Of a DNA stretch of 64,000 nucleotides, positions 17,073 through 24,492 are shown one piece after another. The stretch lies in the NCBI RefSeq assembly GCF_009915765.1, contig NZ_JAABLQ010000002.1, forward strand, positions 1 through 64,000, in the 5' to 3' direction. The DNA is from Pannonibacter sp. XCT-53. Lineage in GTDB: Bacteria; Pseudomonadota; Alphaproteobacteria; Rhizobiales; Stappiaceae. The position numbers and the translations under genes were made by a program. How positions within the stretch are numbered: the first letter of the stretch is position 1; each line of letters starts with the position of its first letter. The notes under the pieces were generated by a model, which searched no databases, was not told where the DNA came from, and saw only the letters and a program-made list of their open reading frames with translations.

Positions 17073-18227
17073 TCAGGCGGCGCTCTTCTCCAGGGCCGTC
17101 TGGAAATCGGCCCAAAGATCCTGTTCGTTCTCAAGTCCGAGGCTGAGCCGCACCAGGGTGCGCGGCACGCCGAAACGCTGCATCGAATTGAAGGGCATGG
17201 ACTGGGCAAGGCTGATCCCGGCCGGCAGGATCAGGCTCTCGAAGCCGCCCCAGGACACGCCAAGACGGAACAGCGACAGGCCCTCGGCGAGCTTGCGGAT
17301 ATCGACCGTCTCGTCGAACTCGATGGAGAGGAGCCCGGAGCGGCCGCCAAGGCCCGGCACGGAATTGGCTCCGGGAGAATTGACCCGCCGTACCTGCGGC
17401 AGCGCCGACAGACGGTCAACGAAGAGGTTCGCCGCCGCCTGGTGCTGGCGCATGCGGATCGGCAAGGTGCGCAACCCGCGCAGGAGCAGGAAGGCCTCGA
17501 AGGGCGCAAGTTTTGCGCCGAGCAGCGGCAAGGTCAGGTCGCGGATGTGGCCGATGTTGGCCTTGCTGGCAATGACGACGCCGGCCACGGTGTCGGAGTG
17601 ACCGCCGATGTATTTGGACGCCGAGTGGACGACGATGTCGATGCCCAGCTCGATGGGGCGCTGGAACACCGGCGTTGCCCAGGAATTGTCGATCATCGTC
17701 AGGACGCCGGCCTTGCGGGCGTGGCTCGCCACCTTCGGCAGGTTCATGGCCTGCAGCATCACCGACGTCGGGCTCTCCAGATAGGCGAGGGCCGCGCCGC
17801 GCAGGAGATCCGGGTTGTCCTCGAACTCCGCCACCGGGTGGTAGGTGATGTCGACACCGAAGGGCCGGAGCATCCGCTCGAACAGGCGGTAGGCGTCCGG
17901 ATAGACATGCTCGACGCAGGCGATGCGGTCGCCCGGCTTGACGAAGGCCAGCACCGTCGCCGAGATCGCGCCCATGCCGGAGGCAAAGCCCACGGCGGCC
18001 TCGCCGCCTTCTGCCTTCGCCATCATGTCCTCGAAGGCAGAGACGGTCGGGTTCTGCACCCGTGTGTAGAGCGGATCGTCGCTGAGCCCGGCCATGCGGT
18101 TCTCGAACTCGGCATAGCTGCCGAAGGTGAACAGCGACGTCTGCACGATCGGCGGGGTCACGGAGCCACCGGGGCCGGTGTGGGCGGCGGCGAACAGGGT
18201 CTCGAGGGTGGTGAAATCGTTACTCAT
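17073..18227 (-). CDS. Cys/Met metabolism PLP-dependent enzyme (cystathionine gamma-synthase / gamma-lyase-like)
   Basis: A 384-residue fold-type I PLP enzyme of the trans-sulfuration family. It has YTRVQNPT (phosphate-binding Tyr/Arg), FASGMGAI, the PLP Asp in MIDNSWATP, the Schiff-base Lys in HSASKYIGGHSD, and the carboxylate-binding Arg in LVRLSLGLEN. The usual YGGTxxL stretch is changed to VYPDAYRLF, so substrate preference may differ from classical MetB or MGL. Its ATG overlaps the GntR stop (ATGA, 18224-18227), and a CUT1 importer follows. This pairing suggests beta- or gamma-elimination or replacement on an imported amino-acid-like compound. Confidence 0.85.
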   Translation of the reverse strand: MSNDFTTLETLFAAAHTGPGGSVTPPIVQTSLFTFGSYAEFENRMAGLSDDPLYTRVQNPTVSAFEDMMAKAEGGEAAVGFASGMGAISATVLAFVKPGDRIACVEHVYPDAYRLFERMLRPFGVDITYHPVAEFEDNPDLLRGAALAYLESPTSVMLQAMNLPKVASHARKAGVLTMIDNSWATPVFQRPIELGIDIVVHSASKYIGGHSDTVAGVVIASKANIGHIRDLTLPLLGAKLAPFEAFLLLRGLRTLPIRMRQHQAAANLFVDRLSALPQVRRVNSPGANSVPGLGGRSGLLSIEFDETVDIRKLAEGLSLFRLGVSWGGFESLILPAGISLAQSMPFNSMQRFGVPRTLVRLSLGLENEQDLWADFQTALEKSAA

Positions 18228-18922
18228 TGCCCGTCCTCCACGACCCGGCGGGCCTCTTCGTGCGTGATGTCCAGAATGGCGGCCATGATTTCCTCGGCCT
18301 TGGCGGCGTCACCGGCGATCACCGCATCGGCCAGGTCCCGGTGGATCGGGATGCTGCTCTGCCCCAGGTGCGGCCGCCCGAAAGGCGCCTCGTAGAGCGT
18401 GTCGAAGGCCTTGTGCACCTGGCGGATGATCTGGGCGAACAGCGGGTTGTGGCTGGCGGCGTGGATCGCGGCGTGAAACCGGTGGTCGGCCGGGCGCCAG
18501 TCGAGGCCGGCGTGATAGTCGGCCAGCAGCTCGTTGGCGCGCTGGGCGATGTGGCGGCGATCCTCGTCGGTGCCGCGCAGGCAGGCGAGCCGGGCGGCCT
18601 CGATCTCCAGCGGCCGGCGCACCTCAAGGGTCCGGTAGAGGCTGTCGGCCTCGATCTTGACCGTCACCGGCAGCAGCAGCGACTGGTTGGAAATCTCCGC
18701 CGTGATCCGGGTGCCCGCGCCCTTGTTGCGCGAGACAAGGCCGAGGTTCTCCCAGCTTTTCAGGATTTCCCGGATGGTGGAGCGGCCACAGCCGAGGGCA
18801 GCGGCCAGGTCCAGCTCCGGCGGCAGACGGTCGCCGACGCCAAGGCCCCGCGCCTCGATCAGGGCAATCAGCGCATCAAGCGCTGCACGGGACCCTGTTT
18901 CCTGTTGCGATCCTGCTGCCAC
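18224..18922 (-). CDS. FadR-type GntR family transcriptional regulator
   Basis: A 232-residue regulator: winged HTH (about 10-75, with LGVGDRLPPELDLAAALGCGRSTIREI) followed by an all-helical FCD effector domain (about 95-220) with metal-site His residues in DHRFHAAIHAASHN and the later HRDLADAVIAGD. The start is taken as GTG at 18922, eight bases after AGGGAAGGA; no ATG lies between it and the conserved HTH, and the far-upstream ATG would run through the operators. It leads the PLP-enzyme/CUT1 operon, and two palindromes just upstream suggest autoregulation of the whole unit. Confidence 0.88.
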   Translation of the reverse strand: MAAGSQQETGSRAALDALIALIEARGLGVGDRLPPELDLAAALGCGRSTIREILKSWENLGLVSRNKGAGTRITAEISNQSLLLPVTVKIEADSLYRTLEVRRPLEIEAARLACLRGTDEDRRHIAQRANELLADYHAGLDWRPADHRFHAAIHAASHNPLFAQIIRQVHKAFDTLYEAPFGRPHLGQSSIPIHRDLADAVIAGDAAKAEEIMAAILDITHEEARRVVEDGQ

Positions 18923-18960
18923 GCGGTCCGTCCTTCCCTTGCACGCCTCCAAGGGAAGCG

Positions 18961-18994
18961 TCTTTGTCAGACAAAGATTGAACAATGTCTGACA
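18961..18994. promoter_or_regulatory. Two spaced palindromes, candidate FadR/GntR operators
   Basis: TCTTTGTC-A-GACAAAGA is a perfect 17-bp palindrome at 18961-18977. A second, shorter one, TGTC-T-GACA, lies at 18986-18994. Their centres are 21 bases apart, two helical turns. TTGTC-N-GACAA fits the operator type of FadR-subfamily GntR regulators. On the minus strand TTGCAA (-35-like) and TCAATC (-10-like), 16 bases apart, overlap the sites, 40-75 bases upstream of the GntR start. Confidence 0.65.
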
Positions 18995-19049
18995 AAGTTG
19001 CAAGGGGCTTTGCAGCGTCCCGCGTGCCTTTTTGCAGGGCGTGACCCGC

Positions 19050-20150
19050 TCAGATCGGCACGCGCTGCCAGGCGGCGTCGAGGGCGAGAAGGTCGCCCGC
19101 CGGCAGGCCAGTTGCAATGCCGAGCGGCGGCAGGTTCATCGCCGCGCGCGGCACGTCGGTGGCCATGGCAATCGCCTCTGCCAGCGGCAGGCCGATGTGG
19201 TGATGCGCGTTGGCAAGGCTCGTCACCATGTCGATATGCGCGCCGGCCAGCGAGCCCTCCGCATTCACCAGCGCTCCGTCGCGGACGAAGATGTCCTGGC
19301 CATAGAGCGTGAAATGCTCCGGCCCGCCCACGGTCGCCATGGCGTCGGAGACGAGGAAGGTCAGGTTCTTCTCTGACCGGGCGGCGCAGGCGATCTGGGC
19401 CATGCGCCAGTCGACATGGATGCCGTCGGCGATGAGCCCGACATGGGCGCGCGAGCGGATCGCTGCCGCCACGATCCCCGGCGCGCGGGAGGTCATCGGC
19501 GGCATGGCATTGAAGAGGTGCGTGAAGGCGGAAAGCCCCGCTGCCAGCGCCCTGTCCGTTGTTGCCGCGTCCGCCTCCGTGTGGCCGGCCGAGACGATGA
19601 CGCCAAGGTCGGCGAGCCGGGTGATGGTCTCGGGGGCCGTGCGCTCCGGTGCCAGGGTCAGCAACACGGGAATACCGGCCGCCCGCAGCCGCTCGCAGTG
19701 GTGGATCGTCGTGTCGTCCAGCGGCCGGATGAAGGCTTCCTTGTGCGTGCCGCGTCGCGCCGGGGCGATGTGCGGGCCCTCGATGTGCAGGCCGAGAAAG
19801 CCCGGCGTGCCCTTCATCTCCAGCGCCGCCTCGACCGTTCGGGCCAGCACCTCGGGCGCGTCGGTGATCACCGTCGGCAGGATCCAGCCCGTGCCGAGGC
19901 CACGGTGCGCGGCGATGATCGCCGCCATCCCCTCCGGCGTCGGTTCGGAGTTCAGCATCACGCCGCCGCCGCCATTCACCTGCAGGTCGGTCAGGGCCGG
20001 CAACAGCAGGTAAGGCTCGGCCTCCGGGCGGGCGTCATCGCTGCGGCGGGGCCGCACGGCGGTGACCCTGCCGTCGGTCACCTCCACGACTTGCCCGCGC
20101 AGCAGGTCGCCGTCCAGGTAGACAAGCTCGGGTGCAATCATCCGTGTCAT
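19050..20150 (-). CDS. nagA: N-acetylhexosamine-6-phosphate deacetylase (NagA/AgaA family)
   Basis: A 366-residue amidohydrolase that removes acetate from GlcNAc-6-P or GalNAc-6-P. Metal and substrate motifs are all visible: LTDLQVNGGGG, GLHIEGPHIAP (metal Glu), VSAGHTEAD (metal His), FTHLFNAMPPM (metal His) and FLVSDAMATVGG (catalytic Asp). Its ATG overlaps the stop of the GatZ-family gene (ATGA). With AgaS, a ROK kinase and GatZ in the same operon it most likely acts on GalNAc-6-phosphate (AgaA role), though GlcNAc-6-phosphate is not excluded. Confidence 0.93.
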   Translation of the reverse strand: MTRMIAPELVYLDGDLLRGQVVEVTDGRVTAVRPRRSDDARPEAEPYLLLPALTDLQVNGGGGVMLNSEPTPEGMAAIIAAHRGLGTGWILPTVITDAPEVLARTVEAALEMKGTPGFLGLHIEGPHIAPARRGTHKEAFIRPLDDTTIHHCERLRAAGIPVLLTLAPERTAPETITRLADLGVIVSAGHTEADAATTDRALAAGLSAFTHLFNAMPPMTSRAPGIVAAAIRSRAHVGLIADGIHVDWRMAQIACAARSEKNLTFLVSDAMATVGGPEHFTLYGQDIFVRDGALVNAEGSLAGAHIDMVTSLANAHHHIGLPLAEAIAMATDVPRAAMNLPPLGIATGLPAGDLLALDAAWQRVPI

Positions 20151-21412
20151 TGCGCGGTCAGCCAGCTCGTGCGGTCTTCCATGTAGGGCTCCAGCGCCAG
20201 CTTCACGCTCGCCAGCAGGATTGCCTTGCTCAGCGGTATGCCGCGCCGGGTCATGATCCCGGCCAGGGACGCCGTGAATTTCGGGATGTAGGCATGCAGC
20301 AGCGGCTCGGGGATGGTGGTCCCTGCCAGCCGCGTGAGCATGGCGTTGATCGCCTTCCGCGCCCTCGGGTCGTTCCAGTAATAGCGGATGCGGTCAGCAT
20401 AGCCGAAGTGGCGCAGAGCCCGGTCATCCGGGTAGTGCCCTTGCCACGGCTTCGGGTTTGCCAGCATCAGCTTTTCCATGGTCTGGCTGATATGCGGCTT
20501 GCCGTGCAGCCAGCTGTCGATATGCGACAGGCCGTACAGTGCCTCGCGCCAGGCAAAGGTCAGCGCCGGGCCGACCTTGAGGATGCCGAAGTGACGGCGG
20601 GCGAGATCCGGATAGACGTCTTTGCGCTGGTAGTCGGTCGAATGCGCCTCGAAGCAGAGATCCGGATAGCCGTCCAGCGCAGCACTCAGGAGGTCAGGCT
20701 GCATCCGGTCGAAATGGTCGACATGTGCGGGGCCGAACTCCAGTCCGGGCTGCACGACCAGCCCGCGCACACGGGCAAAGGCGGCGTCCAGACCCAGTGC
20801 GGCAAAGGCTTGCCGGTGCGCCTCCAGCGTGGCCCTCGCCCGTTCCGGCGAGGTCGGCGTGATGCCGTGCTCGTCGGCGCGGGCGCCGCCCGGAGGTGGC
20901 ACTTCGGTCCCGATGACATAGAGCACCTGACCCGGGGCGGTCTCCTCGCAGACCTTCGCCAGCTGTGCGGCGCGGGCGGCCGCCAGCGCGTCGCCCACCT
21001 GCGCCGGTTCGCCGGCACAGCCTTCCGAACAGTCGAGATGGATCTTGCGGAACCCGGCGTTCACATAGTCGCGGATCATGTCCGCCGCATGGCGCATGGC
21101 CACATCCGCCGGCTCGGACCGCCAGACCTGCGGGCCCAGATGGTCGCCGCCCAGGATCACCAGATCCATGTCCGCTCCGACCGCCTTGGCAACCCTCTCG
21201 ATGTAGTTCGCAAAGTCGATCGGCTCCATGCCCGTGTAGCCGCCGAACTGGTTCACCTGGTTGCTGGTGGCCTCGATCAGGATCGTCTGCTGATGGCTTT
21301 GCGCCATCATCAGCGATGCCATCAGCACATGTTCATGCGCGGAGCAGACGGAAGGCATGGCCTTCCCCGATCCCGCGCGGTTTGCGCGCAGGAAACTCGT
21401 CAGTTTGTCCAT
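20147..21412 (-). CDS. gatZ: GatZ/KbaZ family protein (PF08013), probable tagatose-6-phosphate 4-epimerase or aldolase accessory subunit
   Basis: A 421-residue TIM-barrel protein of the GatZ/KbaZ family, of normal length. Recognisable blocks are PSVCSAHEHVLMASL, EATSNQVNQFGGYTGM, ILGGDHLGP, FRKIHLDCSEGCAG, VQPGLEFGP, FEAHSTDYQ and HFGILKVGPALTFAWREAL. In enterobacteria the family assists the class II aldolase GatY/KbaY, but no GatY and no tagatose-6-phosphate kinase lie in this cluster. A PF08013 member from Agrobacterium tumefaciens has been reported as a D-tagatose-6-phosphate 4-epimerase giving fructose-6-phosphate; that role would complete the pathway here. Gap to the ROK gene is 26 bases. 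Confidence 0.85.
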   Translation of the reverse strand: MDKLTSFLRANRAGSGKAMPSVCSAHEHVLMASLMMAQSHQQTILIEATSNQVNQFGGYTGMEPIDFANYIERVAKAVGADMDLVILGGDHLGPQVWRSEPADVAMRHAADMIRDYVNAGFRKIHLDCSEGCAGEPAQVGDALAAARAAQLAKVCEETAPGQVLYVIGTEVPPPGGARADEHGITPTSPERARATLEAHRQAFAALGLDAAFARVRGLVVQPGLEFGPAHVDHFDRMQPDLLSAALDGYPDLCFEAHSTDYQRKDVYPDLARRHFGILKVGPALTFAWREALYGLSHIDSWLHGKPHISQTMEKLMLANPKPWQGHYPDDRALRHFGYADRIRYYWNDPRARKAINAMLTRLAGTTIPEPLLHAYIPKFTASLAGIMTRRGIPLSKAILLASVKLALEPYMEDRTSWLTAQ

Positions 21413-21438
21413 CTGTCAGTCCTCTGCTGGCGGGGCGT

Positions 21439-22350
21439 TCAGGCCGATGGGCTTGAGGCCGCGCGAAGAGCAATGAGCGCCATGCCGCGTCCGCCCGAGC
21501 TGTCGCCATGTCGGGCGACGCGCAGGGCAGGGGGCCGGCTGGTGCCGAGGCGCAGCCGCAGCAGTGCCTGCTCCAGCCGCGCAGCGAGGTCGGGCAGGCG
21601 GGAGACCCCGCCGCCGAAGGTGATGCAGTCCGGGTCGAACAGCAGCTGCAGCGTGTCGAGCGCCTCGGCCGTCACGTCGGCCCAGATGTCGAGCACCTCG
21701 CCGCCGCGCGGATGGGCGGCAATCTCGGCCGCGCTCACCTCTTGCCCCAGTTTCCAGCGGGCAAGGTTCGCAATCCCCTTGCCCGACATGTAGGGCTCGA
21801 AACAGGCGCTCCGGCCGCAGCCGCAACGCCACTCCGGCAGGCCGTGCCGTCGGAGCGTGCGCGCCGGAACACCGACATGCCCGATCTCGACGGCCAGCTG
21901 GTTGTGCCGTGGTGGCGTTGTCCCGTTGATGGAAATCCCCGCGCCGACGCCGGTGCCGATGATCAGCCCGACCACGCAGCCGAAGCCCTCGCCGGCACCG
22001 CCATTGGCCTCCGACAGCGCGAAGGACGCGCAGTCGTTGCCATAGACGAAGCTCCGGCCGACGCTTGCCTGCAGCGCGGCGGCAATGTCGCGGCCCGAGG
22101 TCGGGATGTTCGAGGCCGTCGAGGCCCCGCTCACCGGGTCGACGATGCCGGGCAGGCCGATGCCGATCGGCAGGTCGGCGCGGCCGGACTGGGCGATGAG
22201 CCAGCGCGCCTCCTCGGCGAGACCCGCGATGAAGGCGTCGAAATCCTCGTGCCGCGTCGGGCTGCGGCGGCTTGTGACGAGGCGCATCCCTTCATCGAAG
22301 AGCTGCGCCTCCATCTTCGTGCCGCCAACGTCGATGCCGCCGCAGATCAT
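21439..22350 (-). CDS. ROK family sugar kinase (probable N-acetylgalactosamine/N-acetylhexosamine kinase)
   Basis: A 303-residue ROK kinase. The phosphate-binding motif GGIDVGGTK is at the N-terminus, the catalytic Asp is in YGNDCASFALSEA, EIGHVGVP gives the metal His, and the zinc motif CGCGRSACFE follows. The C-terminal half is standard. Its start overlaps the AgaS stop (ATGA, 22347-22350). It would phosphorylate the amino sugar brought in by the non-phosphorylating ABC importer in the divergent operon, supplying the NagA substrate. Confidence 0.9.
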   Translation of the reverse strand: MICGGIDVGGTKMEAQLFDEGMRLVTSRRSPTRHEDFDAFIAGLAEEARWLIAQSGRADLPIGIGLPGIVDPVSGASTASNIPTSGRDIAAALQASVGRSFVYGNDCASFALSEANGGAGEGFGCVVGLIIGTGVGAGISINGTTPPRHNQLAVEIGHVGVPARTLRRHGLPEWRCGCGRSACFEPYMSGKGIANLARWKLGQEVSAAEIAAHPRGGEVLDIWADVTAEALDTLQLLFDPDCITFGGGVSRLPDLAARLEQALLRLRLGTSRPPALRVARHGDSSGGRGMALIALRAASSPSA

Positions 22351-23420
22351 CGGGCGAGCGCGTAGAGCTTCACGCCGGAGACGACGCGGCTGAGCGCGCC
22401 GCCGGCAAACGGGTTGTCGACGTTGAGGCCCAGGCTGTCCGACCAGCGGGTCGCCAGAACCTGCGCCACGCCGACATAGAGCACGGCATCGACAGCCGCG
22501 ACGCCTGTTCCGGCGATGCTGATGTCTCCGGCCGGACCGATCGTCAGCACCCGGTTGTCCGGAAACTGGCGGCGGATCTCGGCGGCGATGTCGGCGTCAT
22601 AACGCGCGGTGTGGTGATCGGGGTGCAGCAGCACGTAGATGTCGCTGCCCGGCGTGATCGCGGCCTTCGGACCGTGCCGGAAGCCGAGCGTGCTGTCCCA
22701 CTGCGTCATGGTCTGGCCAGCGGTGAGTTCCAGAACCTTCAGGGCGCATTCCCGGGCTGTACCGGTCAGCGCGCCGGAGCCGAGGAAGATCGCCCGTTCC
22801 GGCCGGGGCTGGTTCAGCGCCGCCGCGCGTGTCAGGACGCCTTCCAGCGCAGTGGCCAGATCGTCGAGGCGCTGCGGAACGCTCCCGTGGCCCAGGATCG
22901 CGGCCGCCGACAGCAGCATGGTGGAGAAGCTCGAGGTCATGGCAAAGGCACGGTCATGGGTTGCCTCGGGCAGCACCAGCACGCGCTGTTCGCCGGGCCC
23001 GGGAGCCGCCCGGGTTGCGAGCGCGCTGCCGGCGTTGCAGGTGATGTGCAGCCGGTCAGCCTCGGGCAACAGCTGGTCCATGAGGTCCAGCATGCCCACC
23101 GTTTCCGAGCTGTCGCCGCTGCGGCCGAACTGGACCACCAGCAGGCGCTGGCCCGTCGGGCGGATCGTTGTCGGCGCGGCCACGTAGTCCGTTGTGGCCA
23201 CCGCCACCAGGCGCGGGCCATCGGTCGTTTCTGCGGCGAGGATCTGGCCGATGAAGGCCGAGGTTCCCGCGCCGCACAGCCAGACCTCGTCGACGCCGCG
23301 GCGGCTGATCCACGCGGAGATCTCGCGGGCCCGGTCGGCCAGCGCGCCGGCAAAGCCGCGCCAGATGTCCGGCTGCGCGTGGATTTCGCGCCAGGTGTGC
23401 CAACGGGAGAGTTCGGTCAT
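22347..23420 (-). CDS. agaS: SIS-domain sugar isomerase/deaminase (AgaS-like)
   Basis: A 357-residue protein with two SIS domains, like AgaS and the isomerase half of GlmS. The first SIS domain shows VWLCGAGTSAFIG and VVQFGRSGDSSET; the second shows AIFLGSGALTGTARECALKVLELT and the AgaS-typical STLGFRHGPKA. AgaS converts galactosamine-6-phosphate to tagatose-6-phosphate plus ammonia. It overlaps the regulator gene by ATGA (23417-23420), so regulator and enzyme are translationally coupled. Confidence 0.9.
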   Translation of the reverse strand: MTELSRWHTWREIHAQPDIWRGFAGALADRAREISAWISRRGVDEVWLCGAGTSAFIGQILAAETTDGPRLVAVATTDYVAAPTTIRPTGQRLLVVQFGRSGDSSETVGMLDLMDQLLPEADRLHITCNAGSALATRAAPGPGEQRVLVLPEATHDRAFAMTSSFSTMLLSAAAILGHGSVPQRLDDLATALEGVLTRAAALNQPRPERAIFLGSGALTGTARECALKVLELTAGQTMTQWDSTLGFRHGPKAAITPGSDIYVLLHPDHHTARYDADIAAEIRRQFPDNRVLTIGPAGDISIAGTGVAAVDAVLYVGVAQVLATRWSDSLGLNVDNPFAGGALSRVVSGVKLYALAR

Positions 23421-24277
23421 GCTGCGGCTTCCTTGTCCTGGGCAAAGACGAGCTGGACCCCGAGGTCAGCGAGGGTCGCTGCCACCGGATCATCCGGGTC
23501 GAGATCGGTGACGAGCACGTCGATCTCCTCCCAGGTGCAGATCCGGTGCAGGCTCGGCTTCATGAATTTCGAGCGGTCGGCCAGCACGATCACGCGCTCG
23601 GCCACCTGCGTCATGGCTCTGGTCTGATGCGCCTCGTCCTCGCGGAAGGTGGAGAGGCCGTTGACGGGGTCGAGGCTGGTCGCCCCCATGATGAAGCTGT
23701 CGAAGCGCATCCCGGCGAGCGAGGCTTCCACCAGTCGTCCGGTCAGCGAGCGTGCATTCGGCCGGATGCGTCCGCCGGTCAGCATCACGTCGTGGCGGCC
23801 GTGCCCCATCAGCGTCTGGGCCACGTTCAGGTCCGTGGTCATCACCGTGAGCGGATCCGCCTTGTCCAGCAGCGCTGCGAGCAGTTCCACGGTCGAGCCG
23901 TTGTCGATGAGGATTGCCCTGTCGCCGGCGATCAGCGGCGCGGCAGCGCGGGCAATGCGGCGCTTGCTCTCCAGGTTGATCGTCCGGCGATCCTGCACGA
24001 CCGGCTCGATGAAGCGGGGTTCGCCACCGCTGGCGCCCGCCAGGGCAAGGGCCAGATCGATGCGGAACTCCGCCAGCCCGCTGTACCCGAAGTCCTTGCA
24101 GAAGCGGATCAGCGTCGGCTCGCTGGTGTCGAGCGCGGCGCAGATCTCGCGCGAGGTCAGGCGGATGAAGGATTCCGGCTCGGCGCGCACGTAATCGGCG
24201 ATCCGGCGCAGCTTGGGCGTCAGCCGGCCGTAGCCTGCCTCGATCTCCGCCAGAATGTCCCGCACTGGTCCCGCCAT
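23417..24277 (-). CDS. Hybrid transcriptional regulator: RpiR-type HTH fused to DeoR-type sensor domain
   Basis: A 286-residue regulator of unusual build. Residues about 5-80 match the RpiR/MurR helix-turn-helix (LTPKLRRIADYVRAEP, SREICAALDTSEPTLIRFCKDFGYSGLAEFR). Instead of the SIS domain expected after it, residues about 95-260 match the DeoR C-terminal sensor: ILIDNGSTVELLAALL, VMTTDLNVAQTLM, VMLTGGRIRPNARSLTG, DSFIMGATSLDPVNGLST and VIVLADRSKF. Both families respond to phosphosugars. It heads the left operon of the amino sugar locus and faces a divergent promoter with several inverted repeats, so it probably controls both operons. Confidence 0.88.
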   Translation of the reverse strand: MAGPVRDILAEIEAGYGRLTPKLRRIADYVRAEPESFIRLTSREICAALDTSEPTLIRFCKDFGYSGLAEFRIDLALALAGASGGEPRFIEPVVQDRRTINLESKRRIARAAAPLIAGDRAILIDNGSTVELLAALLDKADPLTVMTTDLNVAQTLMGHGRHDVMLTGGRIRPNARSLTGRLVEASLAGMRFDSFIMGATSLDPVNGLSTFREDEAHQTRAMTQVAERVIVLADRSKFMKPSLHRICTWEEIDVLVTDLDPDDPVAATLADLGVQLVFAQDKEAAA

Positions 24278-24331
24278 GTGTCCCGTCTCTCCCGGTCCGG
24301 CGCCCGTCTGGACGCTCTGGATTTGTGTAAA

Positions 24332-24394
24332 GCTAAAATAGGTACTTAAATTTTAGCCCGCAACAAAAAATATGTTGCGCGGTCCTAAAATTTA
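24332..24394. promoter_or_regulatory. Cluster of CTAAAAT inverted repeats, candidate operators of the amino sugar locus
   Basis: In the divergent spacer, GCTAAAAT (24332-24339) and ATTTTAGC (24350-24357) are inverted 8-bp arms with a 10-base gap. TAAATTTTAG (24347-24356) and CTAAAATTTA (24385-24394) are exact reverse complements, centres 38 bases apart. Between them CAACA-N7-TGTTG (24361-24377) forms another inverted repeat. The stretch is strikingly AT-rich against its surroundings, as expected for operators of RpiR-type HTH proteins and for two back-to-back promoters. Confidence 0.55.
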
Positions 24395-24492
24395 TGTTGG
24401 CTTTGCTCAAATTTCACGGAACCCTGTTGCGGGCAGCTCAAGGAATTGAAATCTCGGGTTGTTTCTTCGTGAAGGCATGAAGCGAGGGTGGA

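Noticed and set aside
17073-18227. SAM riboswitch associated with the trans-sulfuration-type gene
   Set aside because: The gene overlaps the GntR gene by four bases, leaving no leader, and the operon leader before GntR is filled by the palindromic operators. No SAM-II-like structure was seen.
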